From: DASVEE01 sp036380735
GTDB taxonomy: Bacteria > Acidobacteriota > Thermoanaerobaculia > Gp7-AA8
Length of the DNA stretch: 64,000 bases
NCBI GenBank assembly: GCA_036380735.1
Contig: DASVEE010000045.1
Location: forward strand, 1 to 64,000
Direction of reading: 5' to 3'
Below, piece after piece: positions 35,550 through 43,860 of the stretch. The notes beneath the pieces were generated by a model. It was not told the DNA's origin, did no database searches, and saw nothing but the letters and a program-made list of their open reading frames with translations. Position 1 is the stretch's first letter. Each line of letters begins with the position of its first letter. The position numbers and the translations under genes are program-made.

Positions 35550-36928
35550 GCGGCCGGTTCCCTCCACGCGACGCACAAGGCCGTGAGATAGAGGAGGACG
35601 TGCGCGGAGGCCGCGAGCTCGAGCGGGAACTGCGCGAGCGCCGCGACCGCGAAGGCGACCGCCAGCGGGAGCGACGCGAGCCGGCTGAGCTCCCCGCGGC
35701 TGGCGAACGTGACCGGCTCGCCGGCGGCTTTCGTCTCGCCGGATGGCGCTTCGTCCGGCCGGCGCCGGAACGACCCCGCCGCGAGCAGTCCCGTGGCGGC
35801 GAGCAGCAGTAGATAGCCCGGCAGGCCGCTGACGGCGAGCGTCTGCAGGTGATCGTTGTGCGTCTCGCCGAAGTTCTCGCCCGTCATCCAGAACTGCGGA
35901 TGCTTCGCGTTCAGCTCCATCTTGTACGGCAGGTACCAGTAGGCGAAGCCGCCGGGGCCGACGCCGGTCACCGGATGATCCTTGAACATCTCCCACGCCG
36001 CCATGAAGGCCGGGACGCGCATCGACGAGACCTCGATGTAGCGACCTTCGCGCAACTGGTTGCCGATGCGGAGCACGCGCGCCCGGACCGGTGCATACGC
36101 GGCGACGAGCAGCGCGACGGCCACGCCGAGCGCGACGAGCGGCACGATCGCTTTCCGCGAGCGGAGGATGAGCATCACCGCGAACGCCGCCAGGAACGCG
36201 ATGATCGAGGTGAGCGTGTCGGTGGCGATCATCCCCGCGACGCACGCCGCGAACGTGACGAACGACGCCGCCCGCACGTGCCCGCGGCTCGTCAGCGCCA
36301 GGACCAGCGCGATGACGGCGGGGAAGAGGAGGTAGGTGCCGACGTCGTTCGGGTTGCCGATCAGCGCGGTCGCCTGATTGCGCAGCGGCAGCGCGCGGTG
36401 GAACGACATCGGGTTGTAGATCGCGCCGCGCTGCAGCACCGCGAGGATGCCGTTGATCGCTGCCGGCAGCAGCGCCATCCCCAGCAGCAGCATGCCGGTG
36501 CCGCGCTTCGCGACGAGCAGCGTCGCCAGGAAAAAGACGGCGCACGCGACGACCCACGTGAGCGACAGCACGCTCAGCGGCCGATTCGTCGAGGTGAGCG
36601 TCACCACGACCGTCCACAGCGTGATGGCGAGCGTGACGAGCAGCGCCCTGCGCTCGCGCAGGAGCGGCGCGAAGAACCTGCGCCCGTGGAAGATCGCGCC
36701 GATCGCCAGCACCGCCAGCATCAGCGCCGCCAGCGACTGGAACAGCATCAGCTTCGGCGTGCGGAAGGCGTCGATGGTGGTGCGCGAGACCCAGACCGGC
36801 ACGAGGAGCGCCGTGGCGCAGACGAGCAGACGCAGGGCCGTTTCGCTGGCCGTCGCGCGAGGCTCAGTCGTGGCCGGCGTGCTCGGCGGCGGTGAGGGCG
36901 GCGTGGCGCGCCGCGACTTCGCGTTCAT
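35546..36928 (-). CDS. O-antigen ligase family protein (Wzy_C domain)
   Basis: 460 residues with about 11-12 transmembrane helices. The large periplasmic loop contains the Wzy_C hallmarks: FKDHPVTGVGPGGFAYWY and ETHNDHLQTLAVSGLPGYLLL, where the His of HNDHLQ is typical. Members ligate glycan to lipid A core or to protein, or polymerise repeat units. A first 25 residues rich in Pro/Thr is cytoplasmic. With the polymerase at 18078 already present, this may be the ligase of the system or act on a second glycan. Confidence 0.85.
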   Translation of the reverse strand: MNAKSRRATPPSPPPSTPATTEPRATASETALRLLVCATALLVPVWVSRTTIDAFRTPKLMLFQSLAALMLAVLAIGAIFHGRRFFAPLLRERRALLVTLAITLWTVVVTLTSTNRPLSVLSLTWVVACAVFFLATLLVAKRGTGMLLLGMALLPAAINGILAVLQRGAIYNPMSFHRALPLRNQATALIGNPNDVGTYLLFPAVIALVLALTSRGHVRAASFVTFAACVAGMIATDTLTSIIAFLAAFAVMLILRSRKAIVPLVALGVAVALLVAAYAPVRARVLRIGNQLREGRYIEVSSMRVPAFMAAWEMFKDHPVTGVGPGGFAYWYLPYKMELNAKHPQFWMTGENFGETHNDHLQTLAVSGLPGYLLLLAATGLLAAGSFRRRPDEAPSGETKAAGEPVTFASRGELSRLASLPLAVAFAVAALAQFPLELAASAHVLLYLTALCVAWREPAA

Positions 36929-36950
36929 CGTTGGATCTGGCGTTGCTGGA

Positions 36951-38948
36951 TCAGGCGTTCGGGACCCGCAGCGGGAACGGCGTCACCACATCGTCTTTCG
37001 GCCGATGGACGGTCGTCGACGCCGGAGCGCGCTGCGCTTTCGTTTCCGGAGTGTACTCGGGAACGAGAGACTGCAGAAGCGCCTTCGCCTCGTCTGCCGA
37101 CTTCGCACGCGCCGCGCGGTCCAGCCAGTTGCGCACCGTCCGGCTCTCCGGCTGCGGCGCCTCGGTGATGACGATCTGTGGATGCACCGTCGGCCGGATC
37201 GACTCACCTTTCAGGCGGATCTCCTCGAACATCTTCTCGCCCGGACGCAGCCCCGTGAAGATGATGGGGATGTCGTCTTCAGTATGGTTCGAGAGGTTCA
37301 GCAGGTCGCGCGCGAGGTCGACGATCTTCACCGGCTCGCCCATGTCGAGCATCAGGACGGCTGCCTGTTCGCCGAACGTGGCTGCCTGCAGCACGAGCGA
37401 CACCGCCTCCGTCGTGCGGATGAAGTAGCGCGTCACTTCCGGATGCGTGACCGTGATGGGGCCGCCGGCCGCGATCTGTTCCATGAAGAGAGGAATGACG
37501 CTGCCCGAGGAGCCGATGACGTTGCCGAAGCGCACGACCGTCGCGCGCATGCGGCTGGTGCGGGCGAAGTCGAGGAGCGCGATCTCGGCGGCGCGCTTGG
37601 TCGCCCCCATCACGCTCGTCGGGTTGATCGCCTTGTCGCTGGAGATGAGGACGAAGCGCTCCACGCCGATGGCGGCGCAGCGCTCCGCCACGCGCCGCGT
37701 GGCGACGCAGTTGTTGCGCAGATACTCGGCCGGATTCTCCTCGCCGATGGGGACGTGCTTGTGGGCCGCGGCATGCAGCACGATCTGCGGACGCTCGCGG
37801 TCGAGCAGCGACTGCACGATCTCTTCGTCGCAGATGTCGACGAGGTTCGAGGTGACCTTCGACGTCACCCAGCCGGCCTCGCGCGCCAGGCGCTTGCGGA
37901 CCTCGTACAGTGCGTATTCGGAGCGCTCGAGCAGCGCGAGGCTCTCCGGCTCGAACTGTGCGATCTGCGCGGAGAGCTCGGCGCCGATCGTGCCGCCGGC
38001 GCCCGTTACGAGCACGCGCTTTCCCTTGAAGAGAGCACGCACCGGGTCGCCCGGGAGGTCGATGCGCTTGCGGCGCAGGAGATCCTCGACGTTGACGGGA
38101 CGAAGCTGCGTCACCGTCACCTTGCCGCTGACGAGATGGTCGATGCCGGGCATCGTCTTGAACTGCAGCCCGGCCGCGGCGAGATGATGGATGATCTCGC
38201 GCACGCGTTTGCCCGAGGCGCTGGGGATCGCGATCAGTGCTTCGGTCGCGCCGGTCGCGTCGGCGATCTGCCCGATGGTCGGAATCGGCCCGAAGACGTC
38301 GATGCCGCGGATGTGCGAGCCCCATTTGGCGCGCTGATCGTCGACGAACCCGACGACTTTCGTCTGCAGTTGCGGCCGGTGCTCGATCTCGCGAGCGAGC
38401 GTTTCGCCCGCATCGCCGGCGCCCACGATCAGCACGCGCTTGAGCGCGTCGCCCGAACTGTCGGCCGCCGCGCGGAAACGGTCGCGCCCGAGGCGGACGG
38501 CGACGCGCGCGCCGAAGAGGGTGAGCAGCGAGAACGCCCAGTTGATGAGGAGGATGCCGCGCGGCACCTTCACGAAGCGCGGATCGAGTCCGAAGAGGCT
38601 GCCGACGTACCACCCCGCCGTCAGGACGACCAGGGCGAGGGTGAGCCCCACGACGAGCCGCACCACGTCACCGATGCCGACATAGCGCCACCAGCCACGG
38701 TAGAACGACAGGAGAGCCCCGATGATGAGCTCGATCCCGATGACGACCGGAAAGCTCCACTTGAACGTGGAGAGATACTCCGGCGGAATGCTGAACTCCC
38801 ACCGCAGCAGCCAGGCAAAGGTGTAGCACCCGGCGAACACGGCCACGTGAAACCCGAACAGGATGAGCACGCGCGCGGCCGAGACCCGCGCGAGAAATCG
38901 TTTGAACGGCGTGAGATGGGAGGTCGTATTCACTTCGAGAGGCGCCAC
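36951..38948 (-). CDS. UDP-N-acetylglucosamine 4,6-dehydratase, membrane type (WbpM/PglF/CapD-like)
   Basis: 665 residues. Four N-terminal membrane helices (about 20-145), a Rossmann CoA-binding-like domain (RVLIVGAGDAGETLARE), and a C-terminal SDR dehydratase domain (VLVTGAGGTIGAELSAQI; SSDKAINPTSVMGATKR). As in WbpM and PglF, the catalytic Tyr is replaced by Met in the NPTSVMGATKR segment. It makes UDP-4-keto-6-deoxy-GlcNAc for QuiNAc, FucNAc or diamino sugars. GTG 38948 is the start; a TATAAT lies 20 bp upstream. It probably heads a minus-strand operon with the ligase and TPR genes. Confidence 0.9.
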   Translation of the reverse strand: MAPLEVNTTSHLTPFKRFLARVSAARVLILFGFHVAVFAGCYTFAWLLRWEFSIPPEYLSTFKWSFPVVIGIELIIGALLSFYRGWWRYVGIGDVVRLVVGLTLALVVLTAGWYVGSLFGLDPRFVKVPRGILLINWAFSLLTLFGARVAVRLGRDRFRAAADSSGDALKRVLIVGAGDAGETLAREIEHRPQLQTKVVGFVDDQRAKWGSHIRGIDVFGPIPTIGQIADATGATEALIAIPSASGKRVREIIHHLAAAGLQFKTMPGIDHLVSGKVTVTQLRPVNVEDLLRRKRIDLPGDPVRALFKGKRVLVTGAGGTIGAELSAQIAQFEPESLALLERSEYALYEVRKRLAREAGWVTSKVTSNLVDICDEEIVQSLLDRERPQIVLHAAAHKHVPIGEENPAEYLRNNCVATRRVAERCAAIGVERFVLISSDKAINPTSVMGATKRAAEIALLDFARTSRMRATVVRFGNVIGSSGSVIPLFMEQIAAGGPITVTHPEVTRYFIRTTEAVSLVLQAATFGEQAAVLMLDMGEPVKIVDLARDLLNLSNHTEDDIPIIFTGLRPGEKMFEEIRLKGESIRPTVHPQIVITEAPQPESRTVRNWLDRAARAKSADEAKALLQSLVPEYTPETKAQRAPASTTVHRPKDDVVTPFPLRVPNA

Positions 38949-38968
38949 TGATCGGAGTTGGTCCGAGC

Positions 38969-38974
38969 ATTATA
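38969..38974 (-). promoter_or_regulatory. -10 box (TATAAT) of the dehydratase operon
   Basis: Perfect TATAAT on the minus strand, 20 bp before GTG 38948. A weak TTGTGG (38994-38999) lies 19 bp upstream as a possible -35 element. Confidence 0.55.
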
Positions 38975-39017
38975 GGCGTCGTGCACCAAATGACCACAAT
39001 AAGTTTTGACAGGCGGG

Positions 39018-39156
39018 AGAAGAACGATAGGACGAATGGGACAAAGAGGACGGTTATCACAGACAGGACAATGCCCCCTCGGTCCCGGGTGGGCGGGGTC
39101 CCATCTGTCCTATTCGTCCTGTTTGTCCCATTCGTCCCATCGTTCCCCGGTCCCAT
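39018..39156. repeat. 9-bp-word hairpin in a divergent promoter region
   Basis: Left arm words (ATAGGACGAATGGGACAAAG) and right arm words (CTGTCCTATTCGTCCTGTTTG) frame an irregular 50-bp GC-rich loop. It lies between the divergent dehydratase and oxidoreductase genes, so this family is not limited to gene ends. Confidence 0.85.
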
Positions 39157-39169
39157 GACGGCCACCCGT

Positions 39170-39175
39170 TACAAT
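39170..39175 (+). promoter_or_regulatory. -10 box candidate close to start codon
   Basis: TACAAT ends 11 bp before ATG 39187, which has no Shine-Dalgarno sequence. The transcript would have a leader of only about 5 nt. Confidence 0.45.
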
Positions 39176-39186
39176 GCGCCGTTTTC

Positions 39187-41337
39187 ATGAAGCAACTCAT
39201 CCAGTCAGTCAAAACGGGGGAGCTGTCTCTCCTCGACGTGCCGGCGCCGGGGGTTGGTGCGCGCGGCATTCTCGTGCGGACGCACGCCAGTCTCGTCTCC
39301 GCCGGGACCGAGCGCATGATCGTCAGCTTTGCCGAGAAGAACCTGCTCGACAAGGCGCGGTCGCGTCCCGATCTCGTCCGCCAGGTCCTCGATAAGATCC
39401 AGACCAACGGGCTGCTCGACACCGTCGACGCCGTCCGCAACCGGCTCGATCAGGCCATGACCATGGGGTACTCCGCCGCCGGCACCGTCATCGACGTCGG
39501 CCGCGAAGTCACCGAGCTCCGCGTCGGCGACCGCGTCGCCTGCGCCGGGGCCGGGTACGCCGTGCACGCGCAGATCCTCTCCGTGCCGCGCAACCTCGCG
39601 GTGAAGCTCGAGGACCACGTCGCCTTCGAGCACGCCGCCTTCACCACCCTCGGCGCCATCGCCCTGCACGGCATCCGTCTCTCCGCAGTGGTCCTGGGGG
39701 AGGTCGTCGCGGTCATCGGCCTTGGGCTCCTCGGGCAGCTCACCGTCCAGATGCTCAAGGCGGCCGGCTGCACCGTCATCGGCACCGACCTCCAGTCCGA
39801 CCGCGTGGCGCTCGCGCTGCGCCACGGTGCGGAGTGGGCCGGGACCGACGCCGGCGAGTTCGCCGCGCGCGTCGCCGCCCTCTCGAGCGGGCAGGGCGCG
39901 GACGCCGTCCTCATCACCGCCGATACCTCCAGCGACCAGCCGGTGACGCTCGCCGGTGAGGTCGCGCGCAACCGCGGCCGCGTCATCTCCGTCGGCGCCG
40001 TCGGCACGACGCTGCCGCGCAAGCTCTACTTCGAGAAGGAGCTCGACTTCCGCATCTCCCGTTCGTACGGGCCGGGCCGCTACGATCCCGATTACGAGGA
40101 GAAGGGGCTCGACTACCCCTACGGCTTCGTGCGCTGGACGGAGAACCGCAACATGCAGGCGTTCGCGCGGATGCTCGCCACCGGCGCGGTGAACGCGGAG
40201 CCGCTGATCACCCAGCGCTTCGAGCTCGAAGAAGCGCAGCAGGCGTACGACCTCATTCTCGGCCGCACGAAGCAGCCGTTCCTCGGCGTCGTCCTCAAAT
40301 ACAGCGCGGAGCCGGTCCTCTCCCGCCGGATCGAGGTGGGACGGACGCTCAGCGCGGCACCGGTCACGACGAACGTGAACGTCGGTGTCCTCGGCGCCGG
40401 CCTCTTCGCCAACGCCGTGCTGATCCCGGCGATGCAGAAGACGAAGGACGTGAACCTCGTCGGCGTCGCCAGCGGCGGCGGCGTGACGGCGCGGACCGCG
40501 GCGAAAAAGTTCGGCTTCGGCTGGTGCGCGTCCTCGTCGGAAGAGCTGCTGACGGACGACCGCGTCAACACCGTCGCCATCCTCACGCGCCATCACCTGC
40601 ACGCGCGGCAGACGCTCGCCGCGCTGCGCGCCGGCAAGCACGTCTTCGTGGAGAAGCCGCTCTGCCTCACCGCGGACGAGTTGCACGAGCTCGAGCAGGC
40701 GTACGACGGCTCGCGCATGGTCATGGTCGGCTACAACCGCCGCTTCGCCCCGATGGTGGCCGCGCTGCGCGACATCCTCCGCACGGCCGGCGAGCCGCTC
40801 ATGCTCACGTACCGCGTCAACGCCGGCTTCATCCCCGCGAACCACTGGACGCAGGACCCGGAGCAGGGTGGGGGAAGGCTGCGCGGCGAGGGGTGCCACT
40901 TCATCGATCTGCTGATCGATCTCGCCGGCGACCGCGTCCGCCGCGTCACCACGCGCGTGCTGCCCGACGCCGGCCGCTACCAGCAGGACAACTTCCAGAT
41001 CACGCTCGAGTTCGAGCACGGCTCGATCGGCACCGTGCTGTACAGCGCCGGCGGCTCGAAGTCGTTCGGCAAGGAGTCGGTCGAAGCCTTCGGCGGCGGC
41101 ATCGCCGCGCGGCTCGACGACTACCGGTCGCTCGACGTGCGCCAGCACGCCAAAGCCACCACGCTGCGCTCCCGCCTGCGGCAGGACAAGGGCCACCGCG
41201 GCGAGTGGGAAGCGATAGCGCGGCATCTGACGCAGGGCGGTCCGCCGCCGATTCCGTTCGCGGAGATCGTGCATTCCACGAAGGTCACCCTGGCGGCGTA
41301 TGAAAGTTTGCTGTCCGGGGAAACGGTGACGGTATGA
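39187..41337 (+). CDS. Two-domain oxidoreductase: zinc-type dehydrogenase fused to Gfo/Idh/MocA
   Basis: 716 residues. Residues 1-375 are an MDR/zinc-alcohol-dehydrogenase-like domain (MGYSAAGTVIDVGREVTEL; cofactor motif VIGLGLLGQLTVQML). Residues about 390-716 are a Gfo/Idh/MocA domain (VGVLGAGLFANAVLIPAM; EKPLCLTADELHELEQA). This fusion is recurrent in EPS loci, and its substrate is not established; a keto- or uronic-acid sugar nucleotide is likely. The EKPLCLT lysine and its substrate-binding partners are intact. It starts from its own promoter, divergent from the dehydratase. Confidence 0.88.
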   Translation: MKQLIQSVKTGELSLLDVPAPGVGARGILVRTHASLVSAGTERMIVSFAEKNLLDKARSRPDLVRQVLDKIQTNGLLDTVDAVRNRLDQAMTMGYSAAGTVIDVGREVTELRVGDRVACAGAGYAVHAQILSVPRNLAVKLEDHVAFEHAAFTTLGAIALHGIRLSAVVLGEVVAVIGLGLLGQLTVQMLKAAGCTVIGTDLQSDRVALALRHGAEWAGTDAGEFAARVAALSSGQGADAVLITADTSSDQPVTLAGEVARNRGRVISVGAVGTTLPRKLYFEKELDFRISRSYGPGRYDPDYEEKGLDYPYGFVRWTENRNMQAFARMLATGAVNAEPLITQRFELEEAQQAYDLILGRTKQPFLGVVLKYSAEPVLSRRIEVGRTLSAAPVTTNVNVGVLGAGLFANAVLIPAMQKTKDVNLVGVASGGGVTARTAAKKFGFGWCASSSEELLTDDRVNTVAILTRHHLHARQTLAALRAGKHVFVEKPLCLTADELHELEQAYDGSRMVMVGYNRRFAPMVAALRDILRTAGEPLMLTYRVNAGFIPANHWTQDPEQGGGRLRGEGCHFIDLLIDLAGDRVRRVTTRVLPDAGRYQQDNFQITLEFEHGSIGTVLYSAGGSKSFGKESVEAFGGGIAARLDDYRSLDVRQHAKATTLRSRLRQDKGHRGEWEAIARHLTQGGPPPIPFAEIVHSTKVTLAAYESLLSGETVTV

Positions 41338-41371
41338 GCGTGCGCGCTGAAGTTACATGGTCGCTGCGCCG

Positions 41372-41430
41372 CCGCCCCTCACCCGGCGCTACGCGCCACC
41401 CTCTCCCCGCAAAAGCCGGGGAGTGGGGCA
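41372..41430. repeat. Dispersed double-hairpin repeat
   Basis: Two short hairpins, GGCGC-TAC-GCGCC (41385-41397) and CTCCCCG/CGGGGAG (41403-41423), sit in CCCTCACCC/CACCCTCTCCCC-type sequence. This resembles a REP-like intergenic repeat found in many GC-rich bacterial genomes. It lies in the gap before the 2-epimerase. Confidence 0.6.
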
Positions 41431-41455
41431 ACAAAGCGGGGGACGGTGCCTGCGC

Positions 41456-42511
41456 ATGAAGATCCTCCACGTCGTGGGCGCACGCCCCAACTTCATGAAA
41501 GCCGCGCCCGTGCTGAAGGCGCTGGCGGCGCATGACGTGCGGCAGGTCCTGGTGCACACCGGGCAGCACTACGACGTCAAGATGTCCGACATCTTCTTCC
41601 AGCACCTCGGGATGCCCGCCGCCGACGTCAACCTCGGGGTCGGCTCCGCGTCGCACTCCGTGCAGACGGCGGAGGTGATGATGCGGTTCGAGCCGGTCGT
41701 GGTGGAGCAGCGGCCCGACTGGGTCCTCGTCTACGGCGACGTCAACTCCACCATGGCCGCCGCGCTCGTCTGCGCGAAGCTGCTGGTGAAGGTGGCGCAC
41801 GTCGAGGCCGGGCTGCGCTCCGGCGACCGCACCATGCCGGAGGAGATCAACCGCATCGTCACCGACTCCATCGCCGACCTGCTGCTGACCCCCTCGGCCG
41901 ACGGCGACGAGAACCTCAGGAACGAAGGCGTCCCGGAAGCGCGGATCGCGCGCGTCGGCAACGTCATGATCGACACGCTCGTGCAACTGCTGCCGATCGC
42001 GCGGGAGCGGCCGCTCGACGTCCCGGAGCAGTTCGCCCTCGTCACCCTGCACCGCCCCTCGAACGTCGACGAGCCGGCCAAGCTCGAGACGCTCGTCGAG
42101 GCCATCGGCGCGATCAGCCGCGACATCCACGTCGTGTTCCCCATCCATCCGCGGACGCGCGAAGCGCTGCGGAAGCTGGCCATCGACGTTCCGCCGTCGA
42201 TGACGCTGCTGGAGCCGCTGGGATATCTCGATTTTCTGGCGCTGCAGGCCCGGGCGACGCTGGTCATCACGGACTCCGGTGGTGTCCAGGAAGAGACCAC
42301 CTACCTCGGCGTGCCCTGCTTCACCCTCCGCCCCAACACCGAGCGCCCCGTGACCATGACCGTGGGGACCAACGTCCTCATCGGCGACGACCTCGCCCGC
42401 CTGCGCGACGAAGTCGGGCGCGTCCTCCGCGGCGAAAAGCGCCAGTCGGGCATCCCCGAACTGTGGGACGGCCACGCCGCGGAGAGGATTGCGAAGATCC
42501 TGGTCGGGTGA
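41456..42511 (+). CDS. wecB: UDP-N-acetylglucosamine 2-epimerase (non-hydrolysing)
   Basis: 351 residues, slightly short for the family. The key blocks are VVGARPNFMKAAPVL, TGQHYDVKMSD, YGDVNSTMAAALVC, HVEAGLRSGDRTMPEEINR (catalytic Glu and Asp) and ITDSGGVQEETTYLGVPC. It interconverts UDP-GlcNAc and UDP-ManNAc. Together with the WbpA-type dehydrogenase at 4689 it can supply N-acetylated mannosamine uronic acid (inference). ATG 41456 starts at the family N-terminus (MKILHVVGARPN); the longer frame upstream reads repeat DNA. Confidence 0.92.
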   Translation: MKILHVVGARPNFMKAAPVLKALAAHDVRQVLVHTGQHYDVKMSDIFFQHLGMPAADVNLGVGSASHSVQTAEVMMRFEPVVVEQRPDWVLVYGDVNSTMAAALVCAKLLVKVAHVEAGLRSGDRTMPEEINRIVTDSIADLLLTPSADGDENLRNEGVPEARIARVGNVMIDTLVQLLPIARERPLDVPEQFALVTLHRPSNVDEPAKLETLVEAIGAISRDIHVVFPIHPRTREALRKLAIDVPPSMTLLEPLGYLDFLALQARATLVITDSGGVQEETTYLGVPCFTLRPNTERPVTMTVGTNVLIGDDLARLRDEVGRVLRGEKRQSGIPELWDGHAAERIAKILVG

Positions 42512-42617
42512 GGCGGGAACGACAGGACGGATAGGACGGATAGGACCTATAGGACGAATGGGACCAAACCGGGACCCATCGGTCCTATAGGTCCTATCAG
42601 TTCTATGAGTCCTATCG
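42512..42617. repeat. 9-bp-word hairpin
   Basis: Left arm of GGACGGATAGGACGGATAG words and right arm of GTCCTATAGGTCCTATCAG words with a short CCAAACC loop. It follows the wecB stop directly and adjoins the 21-bp array. Confidence 0.88.
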
Positions 42618-42639
42618 TGCCGCCGCCGCCCCGGAGCGC

Positions 42640-42975
42640 GAATTTTGCGGCGCCACCCGCGAATTTCGCGGATCTGCCCGTGAATTTCGCGGCGCCACCC
42701 GCGGATTTCGCGGTTCCACCCGCGAATTTCGCGGTTCCACCCGCGAATTTCGCGGTCCCGCCGGCGAATTTCGCGGTCCCGCCCGTGAATTTCGCGGTTC
42801 CGCGCGCGAATTTCGCGGCGCCACCCGTGAATTTCGCGGTTCCGGCCGTGAATTTCGTGGATCTGCCCGCGAATTTCGCGGTTCCGCGCGCGAATTTCGC
42901 GGTTCCGCGCGCGAATTTCGCGGATCTGCCCGCGAACTTCGCGGATCTGCCCGTGAACTTCGCGGTCGGCGCCCC
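42640..42975. repeat. 21-bp palindromic tandem array, 16 units
   Basis: Sixteen contiguous 21-bp units begin GAATTTCGCGG. Where a unit follows an upstream ...CGC, the junction makes a perfect palindrome, CGCGAA-T-TTCGCG. The last 10 bases of each unit come from a small set of words (such as TTCCACCCGC, ATCTGCCCGC, GCGCCACCCG). The conserved core is invariant at wobble positions too, so DNA-level selection or gene conversion is more likely than protein coding, although an open frame of NFAVPPA repeats runs through it. It fills most of the 584-bp gap 42512-43095. Confidence 0.92.
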
Positions 42976-43014
42976 GCCTTTGTCCGATCGCTCCTCGCAG
43001 GAACAATGTTGAAT

Positions 43015-43081
43015 GGTGAATGTTGAAGGTTGGATGTTGACGTTGCCTGGCGGCGTCATCATTCAGCCTTCGACATTCACC
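43015..43081. repeat. Hairpin of GGTGAATGTTGAAGG-type words
   Basis: Left arm 43015-43042 and right arm 43054-43081 pair over 28 bp with about four mismatches around an 11-nt loop. It ends 14 bp before the start codon of the next gene. Confidence 0.8.
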
Positions 43082-43095
43082 AAATCAAGATCTTC

Positions 43096-43848
43096 ATGCC
43101 CTGGTACAGCCCGCAGGACCTCGAAACGCTCAATCGTGACGATCTCGCCCAGTTCGTGGCGGAGAACGTCCGTGTCCTCACCGAGGACGAAGCGCTGGCC
43201 ATCCTCGGGAACAACTACATCACCCCGCAGCTCTGCTCCGCCATCGCCCAGAACGCCCGGCTGACCGGCTTCTACTCGGTGCGCCTGCGGCTCGTCGCGA
43301 TGCGGCAGACCCCGCTCGCGCAGGCGATGAAGTTCATCCACTACCTCTACTGGTTCGACCTCATCCGGCTGTCGATCGACGTCAAGGTCCCGGCGCAGGT
43401 CCGGCGCACCATCGACCAGCAGCTCCTCAAAGGCGTCGAGAAGCTCAGCCTCGGCGAGCGCATCTCCTCCGCGCGCACCTGCAGCCATGCGCTGATCCAG
43501 GTGTTCCTCTTCGATAACGACACCAGGGTCCTCGAGTCGCTGCTCATCAACCAACGGCTCCGGGAGGACGACGTCCTCCACCTGGTCAGCTCGCCGAAGG
43601 CCACGCCGGAGCAGTTGCTGATGCTCTCGTACGACCGCAAATGGTCGTACCGCTACGCCGTCCGGAAGGCGCTGGTCCTCAATCCCCGCACCCCTCGCTC
43701 GGCCGCCGCATCGCAGCTCCGGTTCCTCTCCAAACGCGATCTGCGGGAGATCCACGCGAACCCTTCCACCTCGGTTTATCTCCGTCGCTGCATCGAACGG
43801 CTGACGCCGCAGGCTTTTTCTTCCGCCTCACCTGAGCGAATTGACTAA
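43096..43848 (+). CDS. Alpha-solenoid protein of unknown function (A)
   Basis: 250 residues, almost all helical, without signal or membrane segments. It consists of short helical repeats, and the last 75 residues (LVLNPRTPRSAAASQLRFLSKRDLREIHANPS, key pattern NPxxP..A...L..L..RDL) are recognisably similar to the end of the protein at 44740-45843. Related repeat proteins form protein-binding solenoids. I do not know its function. ATG 43096 lies just after a word hairpin. Its neighbour is the RodZ-like gene 12 bp downstream, and it may belong to an envelope or division module. Confidence 0.6.
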   Translation: MPWYSPQDLETLNRDDLAQFVAENVRVLTEDEALAILGNNYITPQLCSAIAQNARLTGFYSVRLRLVAMRQTPLAQAMKFIHYLYWFDLIRLSIDVKVPAQVRRTIDQQLLKGVEKLSLGERISSARTCSHALIQVFLFDNDTRVLESLLINQRLREDDVLHLVSSPKATPEQLLMLSYDRKWSYRYAVRKALVLNPRTPRSAAASQLRFLSKRDLREIHANPSTSVYLRRCIERLTPQAFSSASPERID

Positions 43849-43851
43849 AAT
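43846..43851 (+). promoter_or_regulatory. -10 box candidate close to start codon
   Basis: TAAAAT overlaps the end of the preceding gene and ends 9 bp before ATG 43861; no SD is present. Confidence 0.4.
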
Positions 43852-43860
43852 GCCGGGCGG

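Noticed and set aside
36447..38951. An 834-codon open frame on the plus strand
   Set aside because: Antisense shadow of the O-antigen ligase and dehydratase genes; composition (Arg/Asp/His-rich) is unlike real proteins here.
42605..43012. A 135-codon frame encoding NFAVPPA repeats
   Set aside because: It starts inside a 9-bp-word hairpin and runs through the 21-bp array; wobble positions of the core are invariant, so a DNA repeat is the better explanation.
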